Shown here in pieces: positions 32,549-41,093 of a stretch of DNA of 64,000 nucleotides. The stretch is taken from positions 124,001 through 188,000 of the forward strand of contig NZ_LMWH01000266.1 in NCBI RefSeq assembly GCF_001507435.1, read 5' to 3'. The first letter of the stretch is position 1; the number at the start of each line of letters is the position of its first letter. The DNA is from Streptomyces sp. NRRL F-5122. GTDB taxonomy: Bacteria; Actinomycetota; Actinomycetes; Streptomycetales; Streptomycetaceae. A program made the translations under genes and the position numbers. The notes beneath the pieces were generated by a model that searched no databases, was not told the origin of the DNA, and saw only the letters and a program-made list of their open reading frames with translations.

Positions 32549-33274
32549 GTGACGTCACTCGAGAAGCCGACCGAAGACGCCCAGCAGGATTCGCGGGCGG
32601 TGACCGAGGCCGCGCTCTTCGAGGCGTTCGGCGGGGTCCGCGGCATGGTCGAGACCGTGGTGCCCGGCCTGTTCTTCGTCACCATCTTCACGATCAACAA
32701 GGACCTGCATCTCTCGGCGCTCGCGGCGCTGGCGGTGTCCTTGGTGCTGGTCGTGGTGCGCCTCGCCATGAGGGACACCGTCAAGCACGCCTTCAGCGGT
32801 GTGTTCGGAGTGGCCTTCGGCGTGGTCTTCGCGATGATGACCGGCAACGCGAAGGACTTCTATCTGCCCGGCATGCTCTACACGCTGGGCCTGGCGCTGG
32901 CGTACATCATCACCACGCTCGCCGGGGTCCCGCTGATCGGCCTGATCCTCGGTCCGGTGTTCAAGGAGAACCTCTCCTGGCGCACCCGCAACCCGGGCCG
33001 CAAGAAGGCGTACGCGAAGGCCAGTTGGGCCTGGGGTCTGATCCTGCTCGCCAAGTGCGCGATCCTCTTCCCGCTCTACTGGTGGGCCGACACCGCGCAG
33101 CTCGGCTGGGTGCTGATCGCCCTGAAGATCCCGCCGTTCCTGCTGGCCGTCTGGCTGACCTGGGTCTTCCTGGCGAAGGCGCCCGCGCCCATCGACGTCT
33201 TCGCCGAGATGGAGGCCGAGGAGGCCGCCGCCAAGGAGCGTGAGACGGCGGGCAGGCACCGCCGCGAGTCCTAG
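32549..33274 (+). CDS. DUF3159 family integral membrane protein
   Basis: This 241-residue actinobacterial protein has six predicted transmembrane helices between ~35 and 205. The conserved N-terminal motif FGGVRGMVETVVPG (~27) precedes the first helix, and the C-terminus is acidic then basic and cytoplasmic. Function unknown. GTG 32549 lies 3 bases after the stop of the OB-fold gene. Its location between kdpDE and the TrkA pair makes a role in ion homeostasis possible, but that rests on position only. Confidence 0.86.
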   Translation: MTSLEKPTEDAQQDSRAVTEAALFEAFGGVRGMVETVVPGLFFVTIFTINKDLHLSALAALAVSLVLVVVRLAMRDTVKHAFSGVFGVAFGVVFAMMTGNAKDFYLPGMLYTLGLALAYIITTLAGVPLIGLILGPVFKENLSWRTRNPGRKKAYAKASWAWGLILLAKCAILFPLYWWADTAQLGWVLIALKIPPFLLAVWLTWVFLAKAPAPIDVFAEMEAEEAAAKERETAGRHRRES

Positions 33275-33404
33275 GGCCTGTCGTTCGGATCATGTCGGCG
33301 TCGCGCGAATGGCGCGGTCTCTCCCGGCCGACCTGATCCAAACCGACGCACCCTACTCACGCTCGCGGCCGGGCGAAAAGGCCCCCGCGGCACAACAAGA
33401 CGCA

Positions 33405-33446
33405 ACGACAGGGGCGCCCCGGAAGCATCCGGGGCGCCCCTGTCGT
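33405..33446. terminator. Very strong bidirectional terminator
   Basis: A perfect 19-bp stem (33405-33423 with 33428-33446, arm ACGACAGGGGCGCCCCGGA) is closed by the tetraloop AGCA. It lies between the convergent DUF3159 and trkA genes. Confidence 0.85.
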
Positions 33447-33455
33447 GTGCCACGA

Positions 33456-34133
33456 CTAGCCGGCGGCGTCCTCCTTGCGCACCGACAGCAGCTCCTCCAG
33501 CTGCTCCTCACGGGCCTGGGCCGCCACGAACAGCAGCTCGTCACCCGCTTCCAGGGAGTCCTCCTGGCTCGGGGTCAGCACCCGCGTGCCGCGGATGATC
33601 GTCACCAGGGACGTGTCCTCCGGCCACTGCACATCGCCCACCTGGGTGCCGGCCAGGGCCGACTCCGGGGGCAGGGTCAGCTCGACCAGGTTCGCGTCAC
33701 CGTGACTGAAGCGGAGCAGCCGGACCAGGTCGCCGACGCTCACCGCCTCCTCGACCAGGGCCGACATAAGACGCGGGGTGGAGACGGCGACGTCCACCCC
33801 CCAGGCCTCGTTGAAGAGCCATTCGTTCTTGGGGTTGTTCACCCGGGCGACGACACGCGGAACGCCGTACTCGGTCTTCGCCAGCAGGGACACGACCAGG
33901 TTCACCTTGTCGTCGCCCGTCGCGGCGATCACCACGTTGCAGCGCTGGAGCGCCGCCTCGTCCAGGGACGTGATCTCGCAGGCGTCGGCCAGCAGCCACT
34001 CCGCCTGGGGGACGCGCTCGACCGAGATCGCGGTCGGCGCCTTGTCGATCAGCAGAACCTCGTGCCCGTTCTCCAGCAGCTCGCCCGCGATCGAGCGGCC
34101 CACGGCGCCGGCACCGGCAATGGCGACCCTCAT
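33456..34133 (-). CDS. trkA: TrkA-type potassium uptake regulatory protein (second of pair)
   Basis: This 225-residue cytoplasmic gating subunit for a Trk/Ktr potassium transporter has an RCK-N Rossmann domain (1-~135) with the NAD-binding motif GAGAVGRS (~7-14). An RCK-C domain follows at ~140-220 (RGTRVLTPSQEDSLEAGDELLFV), the domain that binds c-di-AMP in some homologues. The ATG shares one base with the preceding TGA, so the two TrkA genes are coupled and may form a hetero-oligomer. No TrkH/KtrB channel gene is adjacent. Confidence 0.88.
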   Translation of the reverse strand: MRVAIAGAGAVGRSIAGELLENGHEVLLIDKAPTAISVERVPQAEWLLADACEITSLDEAALQRCNVVIAATGDDKVNLVVSLLAKTEYGVPRVVARVNNPKNEWLFNEAWGVDVAVSTPRLMSALVEEAVSVGDLVRLLRFSHGDANLVELTLPPESALAGTQVGDVQWPEDTSLVTIIRGTRVLTPSQEDSLEAGDELLFVAAQAREEQLEELLSVRKEDAAG

Positions 34134-34804
34134 CAGTGACCGCCCTCTCCTTCAGGCCCCTCGGCGAACGCCGTCTCGACCTTCTCGACGTCGTCCGTCC
34201 GCATCATCACGTGCACCAGGTCGCCCTCCTGCAGCACCGTCTGCGAGGTGGGCAGCATCGCCTCGCCGAGCCTGGTCAGGAACGCCACCCGGACGCCCGT
34301 CTCCTCCTGCAGTCGGCTGATCTTGTGACCGACCCACTTCGGTGAGGCGTGCACCTCGGCGAGCTGGACGCCCCCGGTTGGGTCGCGCCACAGCGGCTCG
34401 GCGCCCGAAGGCAGCAGCCGGCGCAGCATCTGGTCGGCCGTCCAGCGGACCGTGGCGACGGTCGGGATGCCGAGCCGCTGGTAGACCTCGGCACGGCGGG
34501 GGTCGTAGATACGGGCTGCGACGTTCTCGATACCGAACATCTCGCGGGCGACGCGGGCCGCGATGATGTTCGAGTTGTCACCGCTGGAGACGGCGGCGAA
34601 GGCGCCGGCCTCCTCGATGCCCGCCTCGCGCAGGGTGTCCTGATCGAAGCCGACTCCGGTGACACGACGGCCGCCGAACCCGGAGCCGAGTCGTCGGAAG
34701 GCGGTGGGGTCCTGGTCGATCACAGCGACCGTGTGCCCCTGTTGCTCCAGGGTCTGGGCGAGAGCGGAGCCCACTCTTCCGCAGCCCATGATGACGATGT
34801 GCAC
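34133..34804 (-). CDS. TrkA-type potassium uptake regulatory protein (first of pair)
   Basis: This 223-residue paralogue of the next gene has an RCK-N domain with GCGRVGSA (~7-14) and an RCK-C domain near 140-215 (LTRLGEAMLPTSQTVLQEGDLVHV). GTG 34804 is chosen because GGAAGGA lies just upstream and the protein then begins VHIVIMGCG; the upstream ATG at 34831 would add nine unconserved residues. It is divergent from the APC permease across 245 bases. Confidence 0.87.
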   Translation of the reverse strand: MHIVIMGCGRVGSALAQTLEQQGHTVAVIDQDPTAFRRLGSGFGGRRVTGVGFDQDTLREAGIEEAGAFAAVSSGDNSNIIAARVAREMFGIENVAARIYDPRRAEVYQRLGIPTVATVRWTADQMLRRLLPSGAEPLWRDPTGGVQLAEVHASPKWVGHKISRLQEETGVRVAFLTRLGEAMLPTSQTVLQEGDLVHVMMRTDDVEKVETAFAEGPEGEGGH

Positions 34805-35035
34805 GACCGTCCTTCCGATGTCAATGGTCATGGCTCAGCCGAAACGCCAAGGACAGGGTCTCAGACCGCCGCCCAAGCTACACACGCACGGTCCGCGGGG
34901 GGCACCCCTGTGCAGGCGTGCCGGGCCCTTCGTGCGTCGGCGGCCGCCGATGTCGATCTTCGGACGGGACCCGGCTCCGGTTGCACTCGTGACGCCGATC
35001 CATGTCGGGGGTGGAGCGCGTCCGGTTCGAGCCTT

Positions 35036-35041
35036 TACGAT
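35036..35041 (+). promoter_or_regulatory. -10 box, near-leaderless promoter for the APC permease
   Basis: TACGAT is followed by 8 bases and GTG 35050. There is no Shine-Dalgarno sequence before the GTG. Confidence 0.45.
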
Positions 35042-35049
35042 CCTCTCTT

Positions 35050-37101
35050 GTGTCCAAACTGACCGACGTGCCCAAACGCATCCTCATCGGGCGCGCCCTG
35101 CGCAGTGACCGACTCGGGGAGACGCTCCTGCCCAAGCGCATCGCCCTCCCCGTCTTCGCGTCCGACCCGCTCTCCTCCGTGGCCTACGCGCCGGGCGAGG
35201 TGCTGCTGGTCCTGTCCATCGCGGGCGTGTCGGCCTACCACTTCAGCCCCTGGATCGCGGTCGCGGTCGTGGTGCTGATGTTCACGGTGGTCGCCTCCTA
35301 CCGGCAGAACGTCCACGCCTACCCGAGCGGCGGCGGCGACTACGAGGTGGCGACGACCAACCTCGGGCCCAAGGCCGGTCTCACCGTCGCCAGCGCCCTG
35401 CTCGTCGACTACGTCCTCACGGTCGCCGTCTCGATCGCCTCGGGCATCGAGAACCTGGGCTCGGCGGTCCCGTTCGTGGTCGAGCACAAGGTGCTCTGCG
35501 CGGTCGCCGTCGTGGTGTTGCTCACGTTGATGAACCTGCGCGGGGTCAAGGAGTCGGGCAAGCTCTTCGCCATCCCGACGTACGTCTTCGTCGCGGGCGT
35601 CTTCATCATGATCGTCTGGGGCGCGTTCCGGGGCCTCGTCCTCGGCGACACGATGCGGGCGCCCACGGCGGCGTTCCACATCAAGGCCGAGCACCAGGGG
35701 ATAGCCGGCTTCGCCCTGGTCTTCCTGCTGCTGCGCGCCTTCTCCTCCGGCTGTGCCGCGCTCACCGGCGTCGAGGCGATCTCCAACGGCGTTCCGGCCT
35801 TCCGCAGGCCCAAGTCGAGGAACGCGGCGACCACCCTCGCGATGATGGGCCTGCTCGCGGTCACGATGTTCTGCGGGATCATCGCCCTCGCCATGGCCAC
35901 CAAGGTCCGGATGGCCGAGAAGCCGGCCACCGACCTGCTCCACAACGGCACAGCGGTGGGCTCCGGCTACGTTCAGAACCCGGTGATCTCACAGGTCGCC
36001 GAGGCCGTCTTCGGCAAGGGCAGCTTCCTGTTCATCGTGCTGGCGGCGGCCACCGCACTGGTGCTGTTCCTCGCCGCCAACACCGCCTACAACGGATTCC
36101 CGCTGCTCGGCTCGATCCTCGCCCAGGACCGCTATCTGCCGCGCCAGCTGCACACCCGTGGCGACCGCCTCGCCTTCTCCAACGGCATCGTGCTGCTCGC
36201 GGGTGCGGCGGCCCTGCTGATCTTCATCTACGGCGCCGACTCGACCCGGCTCATCCAGCTGTACATCGTCGGTGTGTTCGTGTCGTTCACGCTCAGCCAG
36301 ACCGGCATGGTCAAGCACTGGAACCGGCACCTGGCCACCGAGACCGACCAGGCCAAGCGCCGTCACATGGTCCGCTCGCGCGCCATCAACGCCTTCGGCG
36401 CCTTCTTCACCGGCCTGGTCCTGGTCGTCGTCCTGGTCACCAAGTTCACGCACGGCGCCTGGGTCGCCCTGCTGGGCATGTGCATCTTCTACGCGACGAT
36501 GACCGCGATCCGTAAGCACTATGACCGTGTGGCCGAGGAGCTCACCGCCCCCGAGGGCCCGAGCGACGACAGCGTCCGCCCGTCGCGCGTCCACTCGGTG
36601 GTCCTCATCTCCAAGATCCACCGCCCCACGCTGCGCGCCCTCGCCTACGCCAAGCTGATGCGCTCCGACAGCCTGGAGGCGCTCAGCGTCAACGTGGATC
36701 CCGCGGAGACGAAGGCGCTGAAGGACGAGTGGGAGCGGCGTGGCATCGACGTACCGCTGAAGATCCTCGACTCCCCGTACCGCGAGATCACCCGCCCGGT
36801 GATCGAGTACGTGAAGAACCTGCGCCGCGAGTCGCCGCGGGACGCCGTGTCCGTGATCATCCCGGAGTACGTGGTGGGCCGCTGGTACGAGCATCTGCTG
36901 CACAACCAGAGCGCGCTGAGGCTGAAGGGCCGGCTGCTGTTCTCGCCCGGTGTCATGGTGACCTCGGTGCCCTACCAGCTGCAGTCCTCGGAAGCCGCCA
37001 AGCTCCGGGCCCGCAGGCGCCAGGACTGGAGCGCTCCGGGCGCCGTGCGCCGCGGTCCCGCGCACGAGCGGGCCAGGGAGTCATCGGCTTCGCAGGGCTG
37101 A
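35050..37101 (+). CDS. APC superfamily permease, KimA-like candidate potassium transporter
   Basis: This 683-residue membrane protein has an N-terminal cytoplasmic strand (LPKRIALPVFASDPLSSVAYAPGEVLL, in part) that leads into ~12 transmembrane helices (~45-495). A cytoplasmic C-terminal domain of ~150 residues follows (~520-660; VHSVVLISKIHRPTLRALAYAK, in part, then VIIPEYVVGRWYEHLLH), resembling a universal-stress-type fold. This layout is that of the YdaO/KimA group of APC transporters, in which B. subtilis KimA is a c-di-AMP-controlled K+ importer. The divergent TrkA pair supports a potassium role. An amino-acid substrate is the alternative. Confidence 0.82.
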   Translation: MSKLTDVPKRILIGRALRSDRLGETLLPKRIALPVFASDPLSSVAYAPGEVLLVLSIAGVSAYHFSPWIAVAVVVLMFTVVASYRQNVHAYPSGGGDYEVATTNLGPKAGLTVASALLVDYVLTVAVSIASGIENLGSAVPFVVEHKVLCAVAVVVLLTLMNLRGVKESGKLFAIPTYVFVAGVFIMIVWGAFRGLVLGDTMRAPTAAFHIKAEHQGIAGFALVFLLLRAFSSGCAALTGVEAISNGVPAFRRPKSRNAATTLAMMGLLAVTMFCGIIALAMATKVRMAEKPATDLLHNGTAVGSGYVQNPVISQVAEAVFGKGSFLFIVLAAATALVLFLAANTAYNGFPLLGSILAQDRYLPRQLHTRGDRLAFSNGIVLLAGAAALLIFIYGADSTRLIQLYIVGVFVSFTLSQTGMVKHWNRHLATETDQAKRRHMVRSRAINAFGAFFTGLVLVVVLVTKFTHGAWVALLGMCIFYATMTAIRKHYDRVAEELTAPEGPSDDSVRPSRVHSVVLISKIHRPTLRALAYAKLMRSDSLEALSVNVDPAETKALKDEWERRGIDVPLKILDSPYREITRPVIEYVKNLRRESPRDAVSVIIPEYVVGRWYEHLLHNQSALRLKGRLLFSPGVMVTSVPYQLQSSEAAKLRARRRQDWSAPGAVRRGPAHERARESSASQG

Positions 37102-37216
37102 GGCCCTGCCGCGCTGTGGTGAACGGCCGGACGACACCCACGTAGACTGGTGGGCTGTTGTCCGGCTGCGCCGGTCTCGTAGCCGTTCCCCCTCTCGTAT
37201 CTGGAGTCGACCCGCC

Positions 37217-38545
37217 ATGCAGGCAGAACCGAAGAAATCGCTGGTGGGGGAGGAGTACGAGGTCGAGATCGGCCCCGTCGCCCACGGCGGTCACTGCATC
37301 GCCCGCACGGACGAGGGCCAGGTCCTCTTCGTCCGGCACACGCTGCCCGGTGAGCGGGTCGTGGCCCGGGTCACCGAGGGCGAGGAGGGCGCCCGCTTCC
37401 TGCGTGCGGACGCGGTGCGGGTGCTCGAGGCGTCGAAGGACCGCGTCGACGCGCCCTGCCCCTACTCAGGACCCGGCCGGTGCGGCGGCTGCGACTGGCA
37501 GCACGCCAAGCCGGGCGCACAGCGCCGTCTGAAGGGCGAGGTGATCGCCGAGCAGCTGCGACGGCTCGCGGACCTCACCCCCGAGGAGGCGGGCTGGGAC
37601 GGCACGGTGGTGCCCGCCGAGGGCGACAAGCTGCCCGCGGGCGAGGTGCCGGCCTGGCGTACCCGGGTGCAGTACGCCGTGGACGCCTCGGGCAGGGCGG
37701 GCCTGCGCCGGCATCGCTCGCACGAGGTGGAGCCGATCGACCACTGCATGATCGCCGCTCCGGGCGTCAGTGAGCTGGGTGTGGAGAAGCGGGACTGGAC
37801 GGGCATGGACTCGGTCGAGGCGATCGCCGCGACCGGCTCGCAGGACCGCCAGGTGATCCTGACCCCGAAGCCGGGCGCGCGGCTGCCGCTCGTGGAACTG
37901 GACCGGCCGGTGTCGGTGCTGCGGGTCGACGAGAAGTCCGGCGGGGTGCACCGTGTCCACGGCCGGCCCTTCGTCCGGGAACGGGCCGACGGCCGCACGC
38001 ACCGCGTGGGCGGCGGCGGGTTCTGGCAGGTCCACCCGAAGGCGGCGGACACGCTGGTGACGGCGGTGATGCAGGGGCTGCTGCCGCGCAAGGGCGAGAT
38101 GGCGCTCGATCTGTACTGCGGCGTGGGCCTGTTCGCGGGCGCGCTCGCCGACCGGATCGGGGAGAAGGGCGCGGTGCTGGGCATCGAGTCCGGCAAGCGC
38201 GCGGTGGAGGACGCGCGGCACAACCTCGCCGACTTCCCGCGCGTGCGCATCGAGCAGGGCAAGGTCGAATCGGTCCTGCCGCGCACCGGGATCACCGAGG
38301 TCGACCTGATCGTCCTGGACCCGCCGCGCACGGGCGCGGGCCGCGGCACGGTGGAGCACCTCTCCGGCCTGGGCGCCCGCCGCATCGCCTACGTGGCCTG
38401 CGATCCGGCCGCGCTGGCCCGCGATCTGGCGTACTTCCGTGAGGGCGGGTACCAGGTGCGGACGCTGAGGGCGTTCGATCTTTTCCCGATGACGCACCAT
38501 GTGGAGTGCGTGGCGATTCTGGAGCCCGCCGGCAAGGGTGCCTGA
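37217..38545 (+). CDS. TrmA/RumA-type RNA m5U methyltransferase
   Basis: This 442-residue SAM-dependent enzyme methylates uridine-C5 in tRNA or rRNA. It has an N-terminal TRAM domain (~10-70), iron-sulfur ligands Cys81, Cys89 and Cys92 (GRCGGCDWQH), a SAM fold with LDLYCGVGLFAG (~298) and DPPRTGAG (~376), and catalytic Cys395 in YVACDPAALARDL. The cluster pattern favours the RlmD/RlmCD-like branch over plain TrmA, which lacks the cluster. ATG 37217 lies about 70 bases after a TAGACT hexamer (37143). It marks the end of the conserved block. Confidence 0.88.
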   Translation: MQAEPKKSLVGEEYEVEIGPVAHGGHCIARTDEGQVLFVRHTLPGERVVARVTEGEEGARFLRADAVRVLEASKDRVDAPCPYSGPGRCGGCDWQHAKPGAQRRLKGEVIAEQLRRLADLTPEEAGWDGTVVPAEGDKLPAGEVPAWRTRVQYAVDASGRAGLRRHRSHEVEPIDHCMIAAPGVSELGVEKRDWTGMDSVEAIAATGSQDRQVILTPKPGARLPLVELDRPVSVLRVDEKSGGVHRVHGRPFVRERADGRTHRVGGGGFWQVHPKAADTLVTAVMQGLLPRKGEMALDLYCGVGLFAGALADRIGEKGAVLGIESGKRAVEDARHNLADFPRVRIEQGKVESVLPRTGITEVDLIVLDPPRTGAGRGTVEHLSGLGARRIAYVACDPAALARDLAYFREGGYQVRTLRAFDLFPMTHHVECVAILEPAGKGA

Positions 38546-38700
38546 CCTGCGGTCCTGTCCGTCCGCGTGATGGCCGTCGTACGTGTGACGGGCGACGGCG
38601 CGACACCGGACGGCATGGCCCCGGCGCCCGTCGTCCCGCCGACCGACAAGATGCCCGGACCGTGCGAAACTTGGCCTCTGGTTTCGAACAGGGGGCAGTC

Positions 38701-39798
38701 GTGCTGCTGCTGGATCTCGACACCGTGGCACGCCACGAACGCGTTGACGCCTTCCAGTACGCGCTGGACCTCTCCGTACCGAACGACGTCGAGCACGAGG
38801 ACCCGGACGCGGAGCTCCACGCGCGGTTCGACATGTGGCGCGTGGGAGCGGTCGACCTCGTCGAGGTGCACAGCACCGGGTTCCAGGTGCGGCGCACGGA
38901 GAAGCACCTGCGCAGACTGCGGGAACGGCCCGTGGTGTCCGTCTCGTTGCAGACGGGCGGCACCGGGCGTGTGGAGTTCGGCGGACGGCAGCAGTTCCTC
39001 GGTCCGGACGACATCTACGTTCAGCACGAGGTCTGCGCCCGGACCTACGGCTGGTCGGGGTCCGGAGCCTCACAGGCCGTGCTGATCGACGCCGAACGGC
39101 TGGGGCTCCCGGTCGAGTCGGTGGTGGAGGCGGCCTTCCGGCTGCGGGCCAGCCCGATGTACGACCTGGTGCTCGGGCATCTGCGCGGGCTGTGGCGCGA
39201 TCCGGCCCTCGTGGAGGCCGATCCCGGTGCCTCGGCGCTGTCGGACGCGACCGTCGGCCTCGTCCGGGCGCTGCTCGTCTCCGCCGCCCACGACCCGGGT
39301 GATCCGCCGGTCGGAGCCGCCATGGACGACACCCTCCTCACCCGCATCCTGGCCTATCTGCGCAGGCACTTGACCGAGCCCGACCTCACCCCGGAGCGCG
39401 TCGCCGCGGAGCACGCGATATCGCGGCGCCATCTGTACGCCGTGCTCGGCCGGGCGGGCATCAGCCTCGAGCAGTGGCTGATCGAGGAGCGGCTGGGGAG
39501 GGCCCGCGCCCTGCTGGCGTCCCCGTCGTACCGCGGCCTCACCGTGGCCGCGGTCGCGGCCCGGTGCGGCTTCGGCAGCGCAAGTCACTTCACCCGCCGT
39601 TTCCGGACGGCCTACGGGCTCACCCCACGCGAATGGCGGCGGCACGCGGAGAACGAGGCGGTGGCGAAGGCATCGCTCGTGCTCTCCGGGGCGGCCGGCC
39701 CCCTGGCGTTCGTGCCCGCCGTGTCCTCTGCGGACGCCGCTGTCCTCGTCCCGGGAACCGCCGGCGACGTTCCGCCGCCCGAGTCGGACCGCGGGTAG
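38701..39798 (+). CDS. AraC family transcriptional regulator
   Basis: This 365-residue regulator has an N-terminal AraC-binding-like (cupin-type) domain (~20-180) with VVSVSLQTGG and GPDDIYVQHEV. Two helix-turn-helix motifs lie at ~225-325 (PERVAAEHAISRRHLYAVLGRAG, in part, and VAARCGFGSASHFTRRFRTAYG, in part). A ~45-residue Ala/Pro tail follows. The start is uncertain: GTG 38701 is preceded by a G-rich stretch and matches the N-terminus of its paralogue at 41633, while GTG 38662 would add 13 residues. It is about as long as, and organised like, the AraC gene at 41633; the two flank a hydrolase gene. Confidence 0.83.
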   Translation: MLLLDLDTVARHERVDAFQYALDLSVPNDVEHEDPDAELHARFDMWRVGAVDLVEVHSTGFQVRRTEKHLRRLRERPVVSVSLQTGGTGRVEFGGRQQFLGPDDIYVQHEVCARTYGWSGSGASQAVLIDAERLGLPVESVVEAAFRLRASPMYDLVLGHLRGLWRDPALVEADPGASALSDATVGLVRALLVSAAHDPGDPPVGAAMDDTLLTRILAYLRRHLTEPDLTPERVAAEHAISRRHLYAVLGRAGISLEQWLIEERLGRARALLASPSYRGLTVAAVAARCGFGSASHFTRRFRTAYGLTPREWRRHAENEAVAKASLVLSGAAGPLAFVPAVSSADAAVLVPGTAGDVPPPESDRG

Positions 39799-39803
39799 AC
39801 ACC

Positions 39804-39840
39804 GGCACGGCGCGGCCCCCACGGGGACGGGCCGCGTGCC
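39804..39840 (+). terminator. Hairpin after the first AraC gene
   Basis: GGCAC (39804-39808) and GCGGCCC (39812-39818) pair with GGGCCGC and GTGCC (39829-39840), with a 3-base bulge. It begins 5 bases after the stop. Confidence 0.6.
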
Positions 39841-40188
39841 ACGGCGACCGCCGGGCGTCCCCGCGGGGCCCGCGCTCCGGCCCGCTGCATCCGGGCTCTT
39901 GACCTGCGGTGTCGAGCCCTTGTCCCAGCATGCAGGAACCCGCCGGTCCATGGCCCGTCCCGGGCGACGCGACCCAGGATGGTGGGGGTGGGCCGACGCC
40001 GTCGGCGGACGCGAGGGGGAGGGGCCGATGGGGTACGCGAGGTGGCCTCGTCCCGGACCGGTCGTCCCGGTGGCCGCGATGCCGCAGCGGACGGAGAACC
40101 GGGCCGGACCTCATGGCGTCCGCACCCCGACCGTGGGTCCGCTGAGCGGCGCATCCGCCCCGACACCTCCTGAGACAAGGACTCTCCC
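39841..40188. other. Non-coding stretch before the hydrolase gene
   Basis: About 350 bases with no convincing gene: short frames exist on both strands but lack ribosome sites and typical codon use. No promoter boxes with normal spacing stand out. The hydrolase start at 40189 has only a weak purine stretch (GAGACAAGGA, 40172-40181). Confidence 0.4.
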
Positions 40189-41031
40189 ATGACAACCGCG
40201 GAAGAACTCGAACGCATCGCACGCATCAACGCCGGTGGCCGCACCCCCGTCGTCTTCGTGCACGGACTCTGGCTGCTCCCCAGCAGTTGGGACCGGTGGA
40301 CCACGGTCTTCGACGAGGCGGGTTACGCCTCGCTCACCCCGGGCTGGCCGGACGACCCGGACACCGTCGCCGAGGCCCATGCCCATCCCGAGGTGTTCGC
40401 GGGCAAGAGTGTCGGCCAGGTGGCCGACCACTTCGCGGACGTCATCGGACGGCTCGAGCGCAAGCCCGTTGTGATAGGCCACTCCTTCGGCGGGCTGATC
40501 ACGCAGATGATCGCCGGCCGTGGGCTGGCCGCGGTGTCCGTGGCCATCGACCCCGCCCCCTTCCAGGGTGTCCTGCCCCTGCCGTTCTCGTCGCTGCGCG
40601 CCGCGAGCGCGGTGCTGGGCAACCCGGCGAACTACCACCGGGCCGTGCCGCTCACCTACGAGCAGTTCCGCTACGCCTTCGCCAACGCGGTGAGCGAGGA
40701 GGAGGCCAGGGAGCTGTACGAGCGGTTCGCCGTGCCGGCGCCGGGCGAGCCCCTGTTCCAGGCGGCGGTCGCCAACATCAATCCCTGGAGCGAGGTCAAG
40801 GTCGACACCCAGTCACCGGAGCGCGGTCCGCTGCTGATCGTCTCCGGCGAGAAGGACCACACGGTCCCCTGGGCCATCGCCAACGCCTCGTACAAGAAGC
40901 AGGAGCGCAACGAGCACGCGGTGACCGAGATCCACGAGATGCCCGGGCGCGGGCACGCCCTGACCATCGACAACGGGTGGCGTGAAGTGGCCGATACGGT
41001 ACTGGCCTTCGTGTCGCGCTTCGCCAAGTGA
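40189..41031 (+). CDS. Alpha/beta hydrolase
   Basis: This 280-residue cytoplasmic hydrolase has the oxyanion-hole segment VFVHGLWLLPSSWDRW (~22), nucleophile elbow GHSFGG with Ser near residue 99, an acid in SGEKDHTVPW (~225) and a His in PGRGHALT (~256). The catalytic triad is therefore complete. There is no signal peptide. The substrate is unknown; homologues include esterases and haloperoxidase-like enzymes. It lies between two AraC regulators, either of which could control it, and is followed by a hairpin terminator. Confidence 0.87.
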   Translation: MTTAEELERIARINAGGRTPVVFVHGLWLLPSSWDRWTTVFDEAGYASLTPGWPDDPDTVAEAHAHPEVFAGKSVGQVADHFADVIGRLERKPVVIGHSFGGLITQMIAGRGLAAVSVAIDPAPFQGVLPLPFSSLRAASAVLGNPANYHRAVPLTYEQFRYAFANAVSEEEARELYERFAVPAPGEPLFQAAVANINPWSEVKVDTQSPERGPLLIVSGEKDHTVPWAIANASYKKQERNEHAVTEIHEMPGRGHALTIDNGWREVADTVLAFVSRFAK

Positions 41032-41058
41032 CCCGTCCGGGCCCTCCGCAGGGCCCGG

Positions 41059-41093
41059 GTGCCGGGGACCGGGCCCCTGCCCGTCCCCGGCAC
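41059..41093 (+). terminator. Terminator after the alpha/beta hydrolase
   Basis: A perfect 11-bp stem (GTGCCGGGGAC at 41059-41069, complement 41083-41093) has a 13-base GC-rich loop. It begins 27 bases after the stop. Confidence 0.7.

Noticed and set aside
37143-37148. TAGACT hexamer upstream of the RNA methyltransferase as a promoter
   Set aside because: A plausible -10 box, but no -35 box at a normal distance; left out of the feature list for lack of support.
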